Source: Welwitschia mirabilis (lineage: Eukaryota; Gnetophyta; Gnetopsida; Welwitschiales). Taken from it: a stretch of 64,000 nt of DNA. Below, piece after piece: positions 11,101 to 22,481 of the stretch. The notes under the pieces are model-generated. The model did not search any database, was not told where the DNA came from, and saw nothing but the letters and a program-made list of their open reading frames with translations. A program made the translations under genes and the position numbers. The stretch spans positions 85,280,866 through 85,344,865 of the forward strand of contig JBOZIK010000001.1 in assembly GCA_051453625.1 (NCBI GenBank), in the 5' to 3' direction. Each line of letters starts with the position of its first letter. Position 1 is the first letter of the stretch.

Positions 11101-14100
11101 GAGAGATATCATAAAATTTATTGTTGATTTGATAAAGTAGGAAATTTTTATATTCTTTGAGATCTTAATATCCATTGACTCTATAAATCTAAAGGATGCC
11201 ATAATTTATTACATAAATTCCTAATGGAAATCTCTTTCAAATGAATATGATTTTTTTAACTCTATAAGAATAAAAATGAATATCTTTTCACTATATTGAG
11301 TTTATAAGTAAAACATATGAAACATAAATGCTTAATAATGATAACTTAAGTTGGGATGTTATATTATTATATATCATATTAACTTTAAAAGCTTTATTTA
11401 TTTCATACATACATGATATAATGTCAACATCTTATATATAACATTATATGCTAACAGGAAGTAGTCCAATTACTCAAAACTTTATTCTCCATTTAGGATA
11501 CTATGTATTTGAACCTTTGGATGACTTACTTAAAACTTTATGGTGCTTTAGATGTACTTCAATCATTAATTTGGGCAATCATAGTGGTTATACTTCCAAG
11601 GAATTTATATCATTAAAAGTTCCAATTTTAGCACATCCTATAGTAATTATGCTTCCTTGTAGCGATGGAGATATTCTCTTAGTTGTTTTTAGTTTGAACA
11701 TAAATAAAATATTTATTCATGTTTATCAACTTTAATATTAAAAATTGAAAAATATTATCCATATAGAAATTACATATATGCACAAGATTAAATAAGGAAA
11801 AACTGACATTTACTATTATTTTAATAGCAAGAGTCCTTACACACATAAATGATACATCTAACTATTCAAAAGGTAAATTACATTTTTTTCCCTAACAAAA
11901 AGTTGGAAAACATTTATAATAAATATAAATGTTAGAATAAAATATCATAATCCTAATAAAAAAGGATAGATGAGAAAAACAAAGTCCTATATTTTGATCA
12001 TTGTACTTTCTAAAAGCTTGGGTAAAAAGTAGGTATTTGAAAACTAGAGGAAGAACTTTGAAGAAGGATTGTTTCACATCTAACATAGCTCCTATTTTAG
12101 AAAGATAATATTGTCATTATTAATAGTGTACCAACCATCATAAAATTGAAGTCTTAACTTTTTCAACTAAACAAAGGGATTTAAGATAAAGTATAAATGA
12201 TTAAAAACCGAAAGTCATTAATAGTTGGAGTAGAGTACCCACAGTGATAAGTTCACATGTGATTCATTTATAAGAAGCACCTATCATTAATATTGAAGAT
12301 TAGGATGTTTTTCCTTCCTTTTTTCGTGCCTTTAAGAAGTTAATTCATGAAAAACTATGCTATACTTATCAAGTTTATTAGCTTGTTTGTTCAAATGAAG
12401 ACTAATAGATGACTCTTTCTTGTCTAGAAGTTGGGCATCAAATATTCAAGTCAAGCCTATGATTCATACTCAAGATGTTGAATTTTTTACTGAAAGACAT
12501 CTTGAATACATGGATAAAACCATAAGCCAATCCATTTGCTATATAGGTTAAAGGTTATAATTTAGAAATATGAGTTGAATCAAGTATATTATGCATGAAA
12601 CTCTTAAATACAATATGGATGTTATCCAAAAAGCACATAATATAAAGGATGAAACTTGTACTAATTAACATGTTACAAAAGACCATGATTTCATTATCAT
12701 ACCCATGATCATGTTTCTTGAGTGATGGTTGCAATGTCAATTCACTTTTTAGATTTACTAGCTTAAATTTTATATCAAATATAAATTAATAAGAAGATAA
12801 ATGATAGATAGAATCATGAATGCACATATTAAGAATAAGGAGAAAACATCAAGGATACAAAAAACCATGAATGATTAATTATTTATTGAATAGAATTTTC
12901 ATCAATGTTGCAATAATGCTATAATGGAATCATATCATATGTCTTAATGCTTTATGACTTAAAGGATTAGTTTCTATATAAGAATTTGAAGAGACTCAAT
13001 GACAAGCTTAAAGAACATTGATTAGAATAGCAAATATTATCAAATACTCTAATAATTATTTCCACACAAGGAGGAATAGGGTACTTATATGTGATAGTTT
13101 AGACATTTCACAACCTTTCTACATAGGTTATTATGGTTATGAGATCCTTAATATTTAATTAATATGCAAATGACAAAGCAATTTACTTTTAAAGATATTT
13201 TACATGTTTCTCCATAATATAACCATATCAACAAAAAAGATCAACATGATCTAACTAATGAATTTTTTGATGTGATGGAAGCTATTATTATTGTGATGTA
13301 TTTGGTAAAAATATGAGATAAAAAGAGGTAAAACCTATGACTTAAGAAGAACCTTGAGGAACTTTTAAGTATAACAAATGCGTACTTCTGATGATTTGAC
13401 TTAATTCTTATATCAAATAGAATCGACTATAAACAAATGGCATATTAAAATTCACATAACACCTAAGAAAATTATTTAATATGTGCATTTAAGTTCATCT
13501 TTTCCATCTAATTCTATATTATTTTTTTTTACTTATTCATATTGCTACATCATATATAAGATATTTTACATTTTATCTTACAGGTATATTTCATTAGAAG
13601 TGATGTAGATGACTTCATATAAGTTGACTAGTCTTATGTATGTTTATCCATTTATAGAAACTACAGAGATTGATGAACTTCTGTAGCACTCCACTAAGTA
13701 ACTACATTTGTTTTATGTTAATTTCTCTACATGATATTTCATTAGTATTACTGTTTTACAAAAGGAAATAGGAAAAAATATAGGTTGAGATCAATTCATA
13801 AATCATCCGTAACAATATTTCTTTTGCTAAGCTTGTAAGACAAGCTAAAGATTTCTCTAGTTACCTTCCCCTCCTTAAATTTGTTTGCAATTTGCATTGC
13901 AAGCTTTTTGCTTAATCATTTTGAAATCTTACAATATAAATCATGTAACTTGCAGGTTTAAATCTTAACTTGAGCAAAATGCTAGCACATTTTCCATAGT
14001 GTTATAATGATAAGAGAGGAATTAGGAGTCCCCCAGGTGTCACCTAAGCCCATATTTTTGTTCTTTGTGAACATTTGATAAGTTGTTTTTTTTTACTACC

Positions 14101-14470
14101 TGTAAGCTTCATCTCCCCTAAGTTCATTTTATGCTTTCATGTTCCTTGATTGTCTAACTCAAACTAAGGTCATGAGTAACATCACTTGTCCCTTGTTAAT
14201 AAAACATAAAGTATACACATCTCAACAACAAACTTAGCAAAGTATGAAATAACAAAACCATTTAAAAAGAATCACTAAATTCAAAAATTCACATGGTAAA
14301 ACCTCAGGCAAAAGGAACAATAGCTCAAATGATTAGGATACAATATACAGGAATCCGTGCCTTTATTAATTAGAATTAAACCTAAACTTGAAAACTCTGC
14401 ATTAGTTATGGCTTTATACTTCCAACTTTGACTTTACAGTGATAAAGTGATTTAAAGGAATCAGTGTCTA
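8180..14470. other. 6.3 kb AT-rich DNA, no gene recognised
   Basis: No reading frame here matches a family I know on either strand. The longest open frame, 11448-11735 plus (95 codons), has no recognisable motif and A/T-biased composition. The beginning probably still contains chromovirus LTR (about 8180 to 9000). Between 9560 and 9860 there is a cluster of short words related to GATAAGCTT and to ATCATGTGTT/GATGTGATA, including the inverted repeat listed separately. The rest is probably eroded transposon sequence. Confidence 0.5.
9828..9854. repeat. short perfect inverted repeat
   Basis: TAAGCTTATCA (9828-9838), then five bases, then TGATAAGCTTA (9844-9854): perfect 11-bp arms with a 5-base loop. 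A related word GATAAGCTT also occurs at about 9788. It could form a small cruciform or RNA hairpin. No gene lies next to it, so I do not assign a role. Confidence 0.9.
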
Positions 14471-14734
14471 GAACATACAAATAATCAGATAAAGAGGGAC
14501 GCCAATCTCACGGACTCAATGTGCGTCTTGCGCTTTCCTCTCTAAATTTCTTAATTCTAATGTTTCAACGGAATACTCGTTTGTTCAACTCGTTCAATCG
14601 TTTCTTGCTCTGCAAGATTCAAGCAATGGCTTCGTCTGCTCGAGTCTCCCCTGGGACGGTGTTCCCTATTTATTGGAAGACTTTCTCCTATGTTTCGTCA
14701 GTTCAAGCTGACAAGCATAAGCATCACAGGGATA

Positions 14735-15007
14735 ATGGCGAGCTGCATACCGGAAGCAAGAAAGAGGACTCACTGGAAATACGAACGCGTTGCGGAAAAA
14801 TGTTCGGAAGCATCTTCCATGGCGAGGCTTCCACCAAAGAGAGGCCAAATCAAACGACGGATATTTGCCGACATCGCGAAATCCGTCCGTTGTTGCTTCA
14901 AGTCCGCCGAGGCTCGCAGAGTTGTTCTTTGCAATGCGGTTTTGAATAAGTTGAAGGCCAACTGTAGTCCTTGTCGTTCTGATCGACCTAAAAATGCGTT
15001 TCAGTGA
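14735..15007 (+). CDS. small protein with LPPKRGQIK motif (90 aa)
   Basis: Open frame beginning MASCIPEAR at an ATGGC context; the frame is also open upstream to 14690. A second in-frame start at 14819 (MARLPPKRG, also ATGGC) would give about 62 residues. The core LPPKRGQIKRRIFADIAKSV starts at residue 32 of the longer form and is followed by a basic, Cys-containing tail ending KNAFQ. The gene at 16515-16793 has the matching core LPPKRGEIKRQIFNSIADF, which is what selects this frame over the overlapping frames 14521-14949 (plus) and 14666-15088 (minus). From memory, short plant proteins of unknown function carry such a motif; I could not check this. It sits in a GC-richer island with intact CpG. 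Function unknown. Confidence 0.55.
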   Translation: MASCIPEARKRTHWKYERVAEKCSEASSMARLPPKRGQIKRRIFADIAKSVRCCFKSAEARRVVLCNAVLNKLKANCSPCRSDRPKNAFQ

Positions 15008-15150
15008 GCTCATCCCTGTATTTGGTTGTTCATAAAATTTGAGATTGACCCTTTGTTTGGTAGAGTTTTGTAGATATTTTTCCAACAAGAAAAAAAGCTT
15101 TGTCGATATTCGTAGTAAACCCTAAGTAAGTATGAGTTTTTACTTGTTCG

Positions 15151-15270
15151 ATGCTTCCTTCAGTGGAGTCTTCATCTTCCACATACTATTTGTGGAAGCG
15201 TCCCATTGAGCAAGTGGCAAATGCTCCTTTTGGAGAGACGAGCGATCCTTTATCAGTTTGTAATTATTGA
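15151..15270 (+). CDS. 39-codon open frame, Ser-rich start, function unknown
   Basis: Open frame MLPSVESSSS followed by TYYLWKRPIEQVANAPFGE and ending in SVCNY. It lies about 140 bp after the LPPKRG gene at 14735-15007, on the same strand and in the same GC-richer island. The composition (Ser, Glu, Pro, Trp) is unlike the Phe/Ile/Leu-rich chance frames elsewhere in this window, but it is short and I recognise no family. A GTAAGTATG (15126-15134) upstream and TTTTGGCAG (15302-15310) downstream look like intron ends. If they are, this stretch would be intronic instead. Confidence 0.2.
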   Translation: MLPSVESSSSTYYLWKRPIEQVANAPFGETSDPLSVCNY

Positions 15271-15753
15271 TCTCTTTGATTAGTTCAGTTTCTCAATTCC
15301 ATTTTGGCAGATAAGTTGTCCAAACTGTTTGGATTGCAAGGAAAACCGCAAATCTCAGATTCATATCACCGGCCACATTCTTCGTGTGAACCCTCTGGTA
15401 TATCATCATCCATAAAAGCACAATTTGTATTGGTTTCAACTTCACTAGAGTTGAATGCTGAGTCCACACGACTTTCTTGCAGACGATTATGATCAGCATA
15501 CCTGAAGACTGACTTCCGACTGAATCAAACGGGCAAAGAAACGGACTCTTCAAATAAGTATCATTCATTTCTTTCTAATTAGTATAAAAAGGATCCAAAT
15601 AAGAATGAAATTGCTTGGCACTACTGTACTGTAAAGTCTAAAGATGACGCATTAGATGAAAATTATACAAAGCATGATTAGATGTGATCTCGACATGTTT
15701 TTCGGCGACCTCTGCTCAGTGTTAGAACTGGTTTCGTCAAAAGGACAACTGAT
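15271..15753. other. GC-richer intergenic stretch, possible 3' splice site
   Basis: No convincing gene. A good 3' splice-like site TTTTGGCAG ends at 15310 and is followed by open sequence 15304-15492 (plus), which has no motif I know. A 91-codon frame on the minus strand (15293-15568) overlaps it and is equally unsupported. The stretch shares the higher GC of the neighbouring small genes. Confidence 0.3.
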
Positions 15754-16068
15754 TTGTTTGCTTACATAAAAGACTGTAACGCTCAATCGAAAACGGCTTC
15801 GACAACAATTTTGCTAATGAATGTAGTTCAGCTGGCATCATTTGCATGCTATTCAAAGAACAATAAAGCAGGTTCGAACATTGATACTGCACGTGGGTGT
15901 GAGTTGTCTGATCTCACATATCTTTTGCGGTTTCCCAATGTCGGACGTAAATACAGCATGGACGGGCAGCATCCGTCAAAAGCCTTGTCGGATGCCCTGC
16001 AATTAGCTCAACAAAGTTTAGGGGAAAGAATCACATGTATTAGTAAACCTCATTATCAAACCTACTAA
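15754..16068 (+). CDS. 104-codon open frame, function unknown
   Basis: Starts MFAYIKDCNAQSK and continues through VVQLASFACYSKNNK and CELSDLTYLLRFPN to LSDALQLAQQSLGER. The frame is open upstream of the ATG for a few codons. Amino-acid use is balanced and CpG is retained, unlike the retroelement remnants, so it may be an exon or a decayed gene piece. No domain, signal peptide or membrane segment is recognised. It lies between the two LPPKRG genes, on their strand. Probably not a complete gene by itself. Confidence 0.25.
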   Translation: MFAYIKDCNAQSKTASTTILLMNVVQLASFACYSKNNKAGSNIDTARGCELSDLTYLLRFPNVGRKYSMDGQHPSKALSDALQLAQQSLGERITCISKPHYQTY

Positions 16069-16336
16069 CAATGACCCAAATTTGACCTTGGTCATCCAAC
16101 ACTGCTAGAAAACTTAAGTACTGTTTAAATTGCAGAAGTGCAACCTTTTGGGAAACCTTCTAAGTGCCAATGTGCTGGCTCATTTGTAAGAAGAGAGGAT
16201 TTCTTGGTTAGATTCAGATATCACAACTGTCATCAGACAATTTGCTAAGTAATGGATTCTTCTTGTCGATTGATTGTTCAACTCGAGGAAACCTTTTGAA
16301 CTTCACTAATTAAGTAGTTATATGCTTTTAAGCCAC

Positions 16337-16345
16337 TATATATAG
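16337..16345 (+). promoter_or_regulatory. TATA box of the second LPPKRG gene
   Basis: TATATATAG at 16337-16345, flanked by CAC and AAAGCC, about 180 bp upstream of the ATG at 16515. A CT-rich stretch (CTCCTATTCCCTCTTTCAGC) 25-40 bp downstream is a usual plant transcription start context. It implies a 5' untranslated leader of about 145 bases. Confidence 0.6.
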
Positions 16346-16514
16346 AAAGCCTCCTATTCCCTCTTTCAGCGAATAACAGAATAGTTGTTTGTTTCTACTT
16401 TTTGTTCTTAATTTTGATCAACACCCATTGTAGCTTGGTCAATCTTTTCTGCAGCCTGCAATCCTTCCAAGCTAGCAAAACTTTTAAAGTTTCCTCAATT
16501 CTTGAAGAAAAAAT

Positions 16515-16793
16515 ATGGCTTGCAACTGCAAGGTACTTGCAGAGCCCTTCCAAACGATTGGCAGCTCTACGCTGCCACCAAAAAGGGGAGAAATCAAACG
16601 CCAAATTTTTAATTCCATTGCTGATTTTGCTCTGGCTTCAATTCCTTTACTTCATTTCCATGCTGCAGCGCTAAAGAATCTGTTTCTGATTCATGTGACG
16701 AGCAAAGCAGATTGGTATTGTACCAGCGACACTGTGAGCTCTGATTTCCAATCTGCAGACGTTTGTGAAATTCTATCTGTATACCTTCTATAG
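16515..16793 (+). CDS. small protein with LPPKRGEIK motif (92 aa)
   Basis: Starts MACNCKVLAEPFQTIGSST in a good plant initiation context (AATATGGCT). The core LPPKRGEIKRQIFNSIADF begins at residue 20, followed by a mixed tail with LHFHAAALKNLF, SKADWYCTS and a C-terminus ending ILSVYLL. The core matches the gene at 14735-15007 (LPPKRGQIKRRIFADIAKSV); tails differ, so they are diverged paralogues about 1.75 kb apart. No signal peptide or clear membrane span. The gene has the most complete set of signals in the window: TATA box at 16337-16345, start at 16515 and AATAAA at 16916-16921. The motif recalls short plant proteins of unknown role; no function is assigned. Confidence 0.6.
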   Translation: MACNCKVLAEPFQTIGSSTLPPKRGEIKRQIFNSIADFALASIPLLHFHAAALKNLFLIHVTSKADWYCTSDTVSSDFQSADVCEILSVYLL

Positions 16794-16915
16794 ATCTCCA
16801 ATAGAAGCCAAGTCATTAAATATTTAATGCTGCAGTTGGTTGCTTCCGTTGGCATCTTGCAAGTGATGTGAGTCTGTTCTACAATACCACCAGATTTTGG
16901 CTGTAATCTCCTTTT

Positions 16916-16921
16916 AATAAA
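16916..16921 (+). terminator. polyadenylation signal AATAAA
   Basis: AATAAA in the context CTTTTAATAAAAAATT, 123 bases after the stop of the 92-residue LPPKRG gene and preceded by TTGTAATC-like T-rich sequence. Spacing is usual for a plant 3' untranslated region. Confidence 0.45.
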
Positions 16922-17311
16922 AAATTATTACGTCAATCTAGAAAAGCCCTGGTTGCTGTTGCAATTGTTATCGGAAAATTGAACCATTAGCTTAGCTTGT
17001 TCCGGAATGAGTGCCTAACATAGAGAATTAAATGGATGGGTGGAATTGTTCGAATTGAATTCGTTCAGACATTTAACAAGTGATTAGTGCTCATATCACA
17101 GCCTTCAGATTATAATGTGAATCCTCTGGAATATGTGAATAAGAACGGGTTTTGATTCCACCAATTAACTTCAAAAAAACTTTTAACAATTCTAAGGGAC
17201 GCGCAATACTGCTACGGCTACAAATGTAATACAAGACAAAGAAGCTTGTTTCAATGTTTCATATTTTCTTTTTGTCTGTAGATTTAGCTAAATCTGGAGA
17301 TTCACTTCCTT

Positions 17312-17416
17312 AAATCTGAAGTCGAGACTGTAATAAACAAGTCAATTCGTGTCATTCAGAATGTCAAGTCTGAAATGGAGGCTGTAACGGACATGTCAAT
17401 TTAAGTCATCCAGAAT
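17312..17416 (+). repeat. 54-bp tandem repeat, two copies, in frame
   Basis: 17312-17362 and 17366-17416 are diverged copies with a 54-bp period, i.e. 18 codons. In one plus frame they read KSEVETVINKSIRVIQN and KSEMEAVTDMSI-stop-VIQN. The pattern of a conserved protein frame with a multiple-of-three period suggests a piece of a former coding exon with an 18-residue repeat, now broken by one stop (TAA). Confidence 0.6.
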
Positions 17417-17419
17417 TTA

Positions 17420-19090
17420 CGGCACTACAAGGTTGACTGAAAATCCTGACTGTCAATTCAATTTTGGTGTGCTTATCCTATTTCTAATCAACCAAATCAT
17501 TGACAAATTCTATTTAGACATCATATTAAGAAACTCAAGGCCATTGTTTGAATGACAAATATGTGATTTAAAACAAATACTTCTGGAAATAATTTATGAA
17601 CATACCCAATGCTAGAGACTCTACCTAGATGTGGATTCATAGGGGATTCCAAGTATATGAAGACTCCTCAATATGTGCTTTGCAATTTTCTCGTTATAGT
17701 TTTACATACGGATCTATCGATTAGTGTAGTGAAGCAAAACAACCAACGTTATAATTATACTGTGGACAGAGTAAATTAGTATAGTTTTTGATAAATTAAC
17801 TGATGGGTTTTGTTCTCTGTTTCTTTTTACCCTGACGCTATTGAATAGCACAGTCCAACCATGTACATGGTGGTCATGTGTAGATGACTAGCTGCGTTGA
17901 TCTACAGTAATAGAAAAGCTTCAATTATAAAGATGATGTTTGAATGCTATAATTACTTGTATTATCTCCACAACCAATGGTGCTTTTTCGTGTTCATATG
18001 TCATGTGCTGAGTTTGAGGCTAAAAAGTTTCAGACAAGCAACTTCCAAATTCTTTGTAGATTCAAGTAAAATCTCTATTTCTTCCATAAACAAATTCTTT
18101 ATTCTCTCTTTATAAATTCAAGTAACCCCCTTTCCTCCTAGTTTTTAACTTGTTAGATAGTGTGACCTCTGTAACTCCTTTGCACCTGTTTTTCAATTTT
18201 GTCAAATGTTGTTGTAGGTTATATGGCTATAAGAATGATATCTTATTTCGAAGATATAGTTTGCTAATTTTAATTTCAATTTAAAGAAGAGTTGAACTTT
18301 TAAGTTAACAATGAAAACAAAATAGGAAAATTGCCTAAGAAAAAAAAGAAAAAGATAAAAAAAGTAAAAGAAAAAAGTGTTTTAATTTCTTTTTAGCTTA
18401 AGTTAATCAAGTAAGCTACTTACATATTTTCAGTCCTCAATAAAGAACATTAGAAAGCTCTTAACATACAAACCATAGATAAAAAATGCCTCTTGTTGTT
18501 CAAAAATAAACAACCTTTGCTTCTTCTACTCTCTAAACCCTCATCTAAGTATATACTGACAACTAATAGAGAAAACCCTAAGAAAAACATAAAAAGTGGC
18601 GAAAAGGGTGTTATATTTGAAAGTCTTAAATGGGATTGCAAAATAGTATGACATATTTAATAGAAACAAGATGATGTAACAAATTTCAGTTAATTATGGG
18701 ATGCTTAAAGAACTGTGAGAAGCTTACATTGTTTCTAGTATGGCTTTGGGGCCTTCTAGATTTGTAAAGGGCATTCCATTGTTCACTTGAATTTGTTCAA
18801 GTTTTTCTAATTTTGCACATTGTTTTTTAGGATTCTTTAAGAATCCATAATATCAATAAATGGACTTCATTTGTTAAGATAAATTTCATAAGCCAATAAA
18901 TGCATTAGATGATACTTTGCTAAGGTCCTCTTAGAGGTCCCTCTTCTAGTTTCTTATATATTCCTAGGCTAAACTTAGATAGAGTTTATTGAGTATAGAG
19001 AATAAGGATTTCTCATTATTGATTACAGTGAGTCATTTTTAAATGATGACCTATATGACTAAGCTTTATAACATGCCTAGGGAAGGCATA
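17420..19090. other. intergenic; possible LTR remnant of the copia element
   Basis: No gene recognised. Around 18540-18610 the minus strand reads TTAGGGTTTTCTCTATTAG and then GAGGGTTTAGAGAG, which resembles the leader or R region of copia LTRs. It lies on the 3' side of the minus-strand copia remnant (19.1-20.56 kb), where a 3' LTR would be expected. A purine-rich stretch on the minus strand (about 18925-18950) may be a polypurine tract. The open frame 18450-18641 (minus) would lie within this LTR and is probably not a gene. Confidence 0.3.
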
Positions 19091-20250
19091 ATAAAATTTA
19101 CAATGAACTTTCTTGATGTATGTAGGCTCATAAGAGGCTAGACCATGTCACTATTATTCTTATGCATGCAACTTTTCTCCAAAATATGGTTATAGATCAA
19201 TTGTAAACTATGATATAGGTTTCCAGTCTGTTAGTCCTTCAAAAAAGATGTAACTTATAGTGAATCTATGCTTATTAATATCTAATTCGAATCAATACAT
19301 CCAAATACATTATTCCTCTAAAAAGTACTTCTATTAGCATTATAGAAAATTGAATTATACCCTTTAATATTTAGAGTCTAATGCCTCTTAATGACCCATA
19401 TCCAGATATTTGGCAATTGCACCTACAACATGTGAAATATTTGGTCTTCTATAAAACATTCTAGACATGATACTTTCAACTGCACTAGATAAGGAATTTG
19501 AGACATGTACTGCTTAGCTTCAATTGGTGAAGGACATAAAGTTGAAGAGAGTTCAAAATAAATAGCTAAGCAAATACTAATAAGATTTATTATCTTTTAT
19601 TTAAACTAGACTAGAACCTTCTTGATATGTTTGTGTTGTGATAATTATCCTTTCTTGTCTTTATAAAACCCCAAATATTTATTCACTTAATAAACCAAAG
19701 ATATGTCTTATGAAAGAACAAGTATATTATTAACATATTATATTAGAATCACAAAATACTATTATTAAAATGTTTATATAAGCACATGAATCAAAGTTTC
19801 TTCCAGAATAACCTTATAAATCTTGTAGTTTTGTATAATATGCCTTTGATGCTTTCTTTAGGGCATTTATAGATTTCTTAAACCTATACACACAATTTGC
19901 ATTTTATGATAAAGTCGTATAATTAATGCATGTAAACATAGTTTCTTATGCATTTTTTATTTTATTATTCACAATTGCATATTTATCTTATGTGACATTC
20001 TTACTAGTATTTATATTATGGGTTGTGGAATCCTATAGTTTATAACCTTTATTCCGCTTACCTTGGCCAAGATCAATACATTTCTTATATTTTGCATGTA
20101 ACTTAATTGGTTAATCCTTTAAAATATGTACATATGAAAGAGAACTGAATATTTGAAGAACGATGTGATCCATACTTTAACCTAATAATATGTCATCTAC
20201 ATTTAGTGGTAGATGAAGGAGATTTATTCACTGTGAGACAACTTGAACCG
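19090..20250 (-). pseudogene. Ty1/copia remnant: reverse transcriptase to RNase H
   Basis: Minus-strand pol of a Tork/Tnt1-like copia element. At about 20190-20225 it reads LPLNVDDILLG, the copia catalytic box 'LYVDDILLA' with Tyr changed to Asn. Further along, at 19410-19510, the frame YMSQIPYSSAVESIMSRMFY then RRPNISHVVGAIAKYL matches 'MSKIPYASAVGSLMYAM ... TRPDIAHAVGVVSRYL'. After that comes a TISYIFFEGLTDWK-like stretch for 'TSGYxFxxGGxxVSWK'. Stops and frameshifts are common. The domain copies element RNA into DNA in live elements; this one is dead. Confidence 0.75.
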
Positions 20251-20560
20251 ATATCTTTACAAAAACTCCTCTGATACAAAATTTCTAAGCATGTTTTTGG
20301 TTCTATCTAAGATATTATTGTTCATGTGTTCCATAATGCAATGCTAGTGTTAATTGTTGATTAGAATAAAATTACAAACAAGTTCTTTGTCCTTACAAAA
20401 CCAATGAAGTTTTGAAGATGTAGCTTCATCTCCATTATTTGTTCTTATACATTTACTATTGTATTTTTTTTGTTATTCTATTGCTTTATATGATTAAGGC
20501 TAAATATCACCTATCACCAGGATATAGGATAATTAATATACATGACAAGAGCTCTATAGT
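20250..20560 (-). pseudogene. Ty1/copia remnant: integrase core
   Basis: Minus-strand frame reads KCIRTNNGDEATSSKLHWFC, KDKELVCN and then IMEHMNNNILDRTKNMLRNF. This matches the copia integrase 'IKxLRTDNGGEFTS ... FCKDxGI ... NGVVERxNRTIxExARSML'. The glutamate of the DDE triad (in 'VVER') appears as Glu of IMEH. It joins almost directly to the RT VDD box near 20200. Since more than a kilobase of pol normally separates these, an internal deletion is implied. The upstream part is cut off by the LTR that starts near 20576. Confidence 0.75.
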
Positions 20561-20575
20561 TCTATTGCATACTAA

Positions 20576-21960
20576 CATTTTTTATTGTTTCATTTCTTAC
20601 ATTCCTTGTGAAGGCATACATAGTAGTTTTAAATAAATAACGTAGGGCAATCTATTATAGTATAGTTAATCCAAATAATTGTTCTCCCTCATGGACTTTA
20701 TATGTATTTTATGCATTTTAGAGCTTGCAAAGGTTCACGAAAGCATTTAAGATATACATGAGATATTTGGAAAGGGCTTAAGGATTTAGATATTATAGAT
20801 TCTTGTCTTAGGAGTTATGAATGATTATTCATAAGACAATATACTAAGTAAACGCAAATGAAGTTAAATATATCACATTAATTACAAATTAGATTCATAA
20901 GTAAAAAATTAAATATTTATTATAGATTCCAAATGTTATTAAAGCACTAATAGTAGATAATTTACATCTTATAATGAAATGTAGGAAAGACTAGAATAAA
21001 TTGAAAAGATGTCATTTATACTAGCACACTAATTATTTAAGCACTAATAACAAATTGAAGTGATAGATCTAGATCTAAATGATAAATACAAAAGACATTT
21101 GAAATGCACTATTGCATAAGTAGTAATCATAATTGTATTAATGATTGAAGAAATACATACATTCAATCATAGATCAAATCACATTTACCAATGATGCAAA
21201 TACTATAACAAATATCAATTCAAAATAGATAAATACTTACATTTAGCAAGGTAGATGCCTCCTAAATCAATCATTTTCTCATACTTAGGGAATGAGATGT
21301 CAGGCTTAGAAACTCATGATGAGATAAGCCTTCATCATTGACATAGGAAATCTTGATTTAAATTGATAGAGTTTTAATGGAATGATGGATTTATCTATCA
21401 TGAAATTAGGCATGAAGATATGGATGATGATTAACCCTTAAGGTAAGCTCCACTTATATAAATTTCCTTATTGTTTTAAATTACATTAGCACATCCTTAT
21501 TAATAATAGAAGGTCACTACTGAATCTTCTTGGATTATAGGATATAGGTCTCTACTCATTAGTCTTTTTAATCTTAAGTTTGATACTTTACTTGATAGGT
21601 TGAATTTATCTCCATGAAACAAGATTAATCTAACCATTTATCCTTTGTTTTATAAGCCACTCCTTCTAGGATCCATTTCTCCTAAGAACATTAGTAGCAT
21701 TAGTAGTTTGGACAATGACACTAGTTCCTTTTGACTGTTTCGCTTTCATGAAAGATGGGTAGCTTAAGATAATTTATAAATAGAATACCATGAATGAGTA
21801 CTTTGTAAAAATTTTTTTGAAAATTAAAGGATAAAAGAGGTAAAATATACTACTTACAAAAGTTGAATGGCCCAAATATGTAAAAATTCAATTGTAAACA
21901 CATTCTTCAACTACCCATTTGCTAGTTCTCTCTCAAATATTAAGAGTTACTTAGTTATCA
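20576..21960 (-). repeat. 3' LTR of Athila-like element 2
   Basis: Aligns along its whole length with 32568-34030. Shared anchors include CCTAAGAACATTAGTAGCAT (21681; right copy CCTAAGAACACTAGTGGTAC at 33709), AAATGATAAATACAAAA and CAATCATAGATCAAA. Forward coordinates start TG (20576) and end CA (21960), consistent with a minus-strand LTR. Ends are approximate to within perhaps 20 bp. No clear polypurine tract is seen next to it. Confidence 0.75.
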
Positions 21961-22481
21961 ATGCCATTAAAAATTTCAAAAAATTTTCAAAATACCATAT
22001 TTAAAATTGAAAATAAAGGATAAATTAAGCTTGTAAACTTTTAAATTGCATTTATGTATATTTCATACATCACAACAATTTATTTTGAAATTTAAAGTTA
22101 TAAAGAAAATTAAATTTTCTTTTTTTATAAAGTTCCATTCTATTTGTGACTATTTAATTTTTTTTATTTTAACAAAATTATAAGTAAATAAAATGTATGA
22201 CTTTGAGAAAAATAATTTTAGAAAATTACAGATTTCCATACTTCTTGAACTAATTTAGACTGTGTCTTTAATGTTTAAAATGGGTTTGAAAGTTAGAACA
22301 TTTCATAGAAAGCTCCTCCAATTATTTTCTTCCAAAAGGAAAATACATAATTTTCTCACTTAAAAGAATTACATATAAAAATAGAGAAGACAGTAAAAAG
22401 AGAAAAGAAAGAGAGAAAGAAAAAATAAAGTAAAAGGAATTATAGATTAAATAGAGGAAGAACTCCTAGGAGGAGTCTACG

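Noticed and set aside
11448-11735. 95-codon open frame on the plus strand
   Set aside because: No motif on either strand; composition typical for chance frames in AT-rich DNA and no promoter or polyadenylation context.
14521-14949. 142-codon plus frame and 140-codon minus frame (14666-15088) overlapping the LPPKRG gene
   Set aside because: Only one frame can be the main one; the LPPKRG core shared with the gene at 16515 supports the 14690 frame. The others are probably shadows, although the ATGGCTTCG at 14626 has a good start context.
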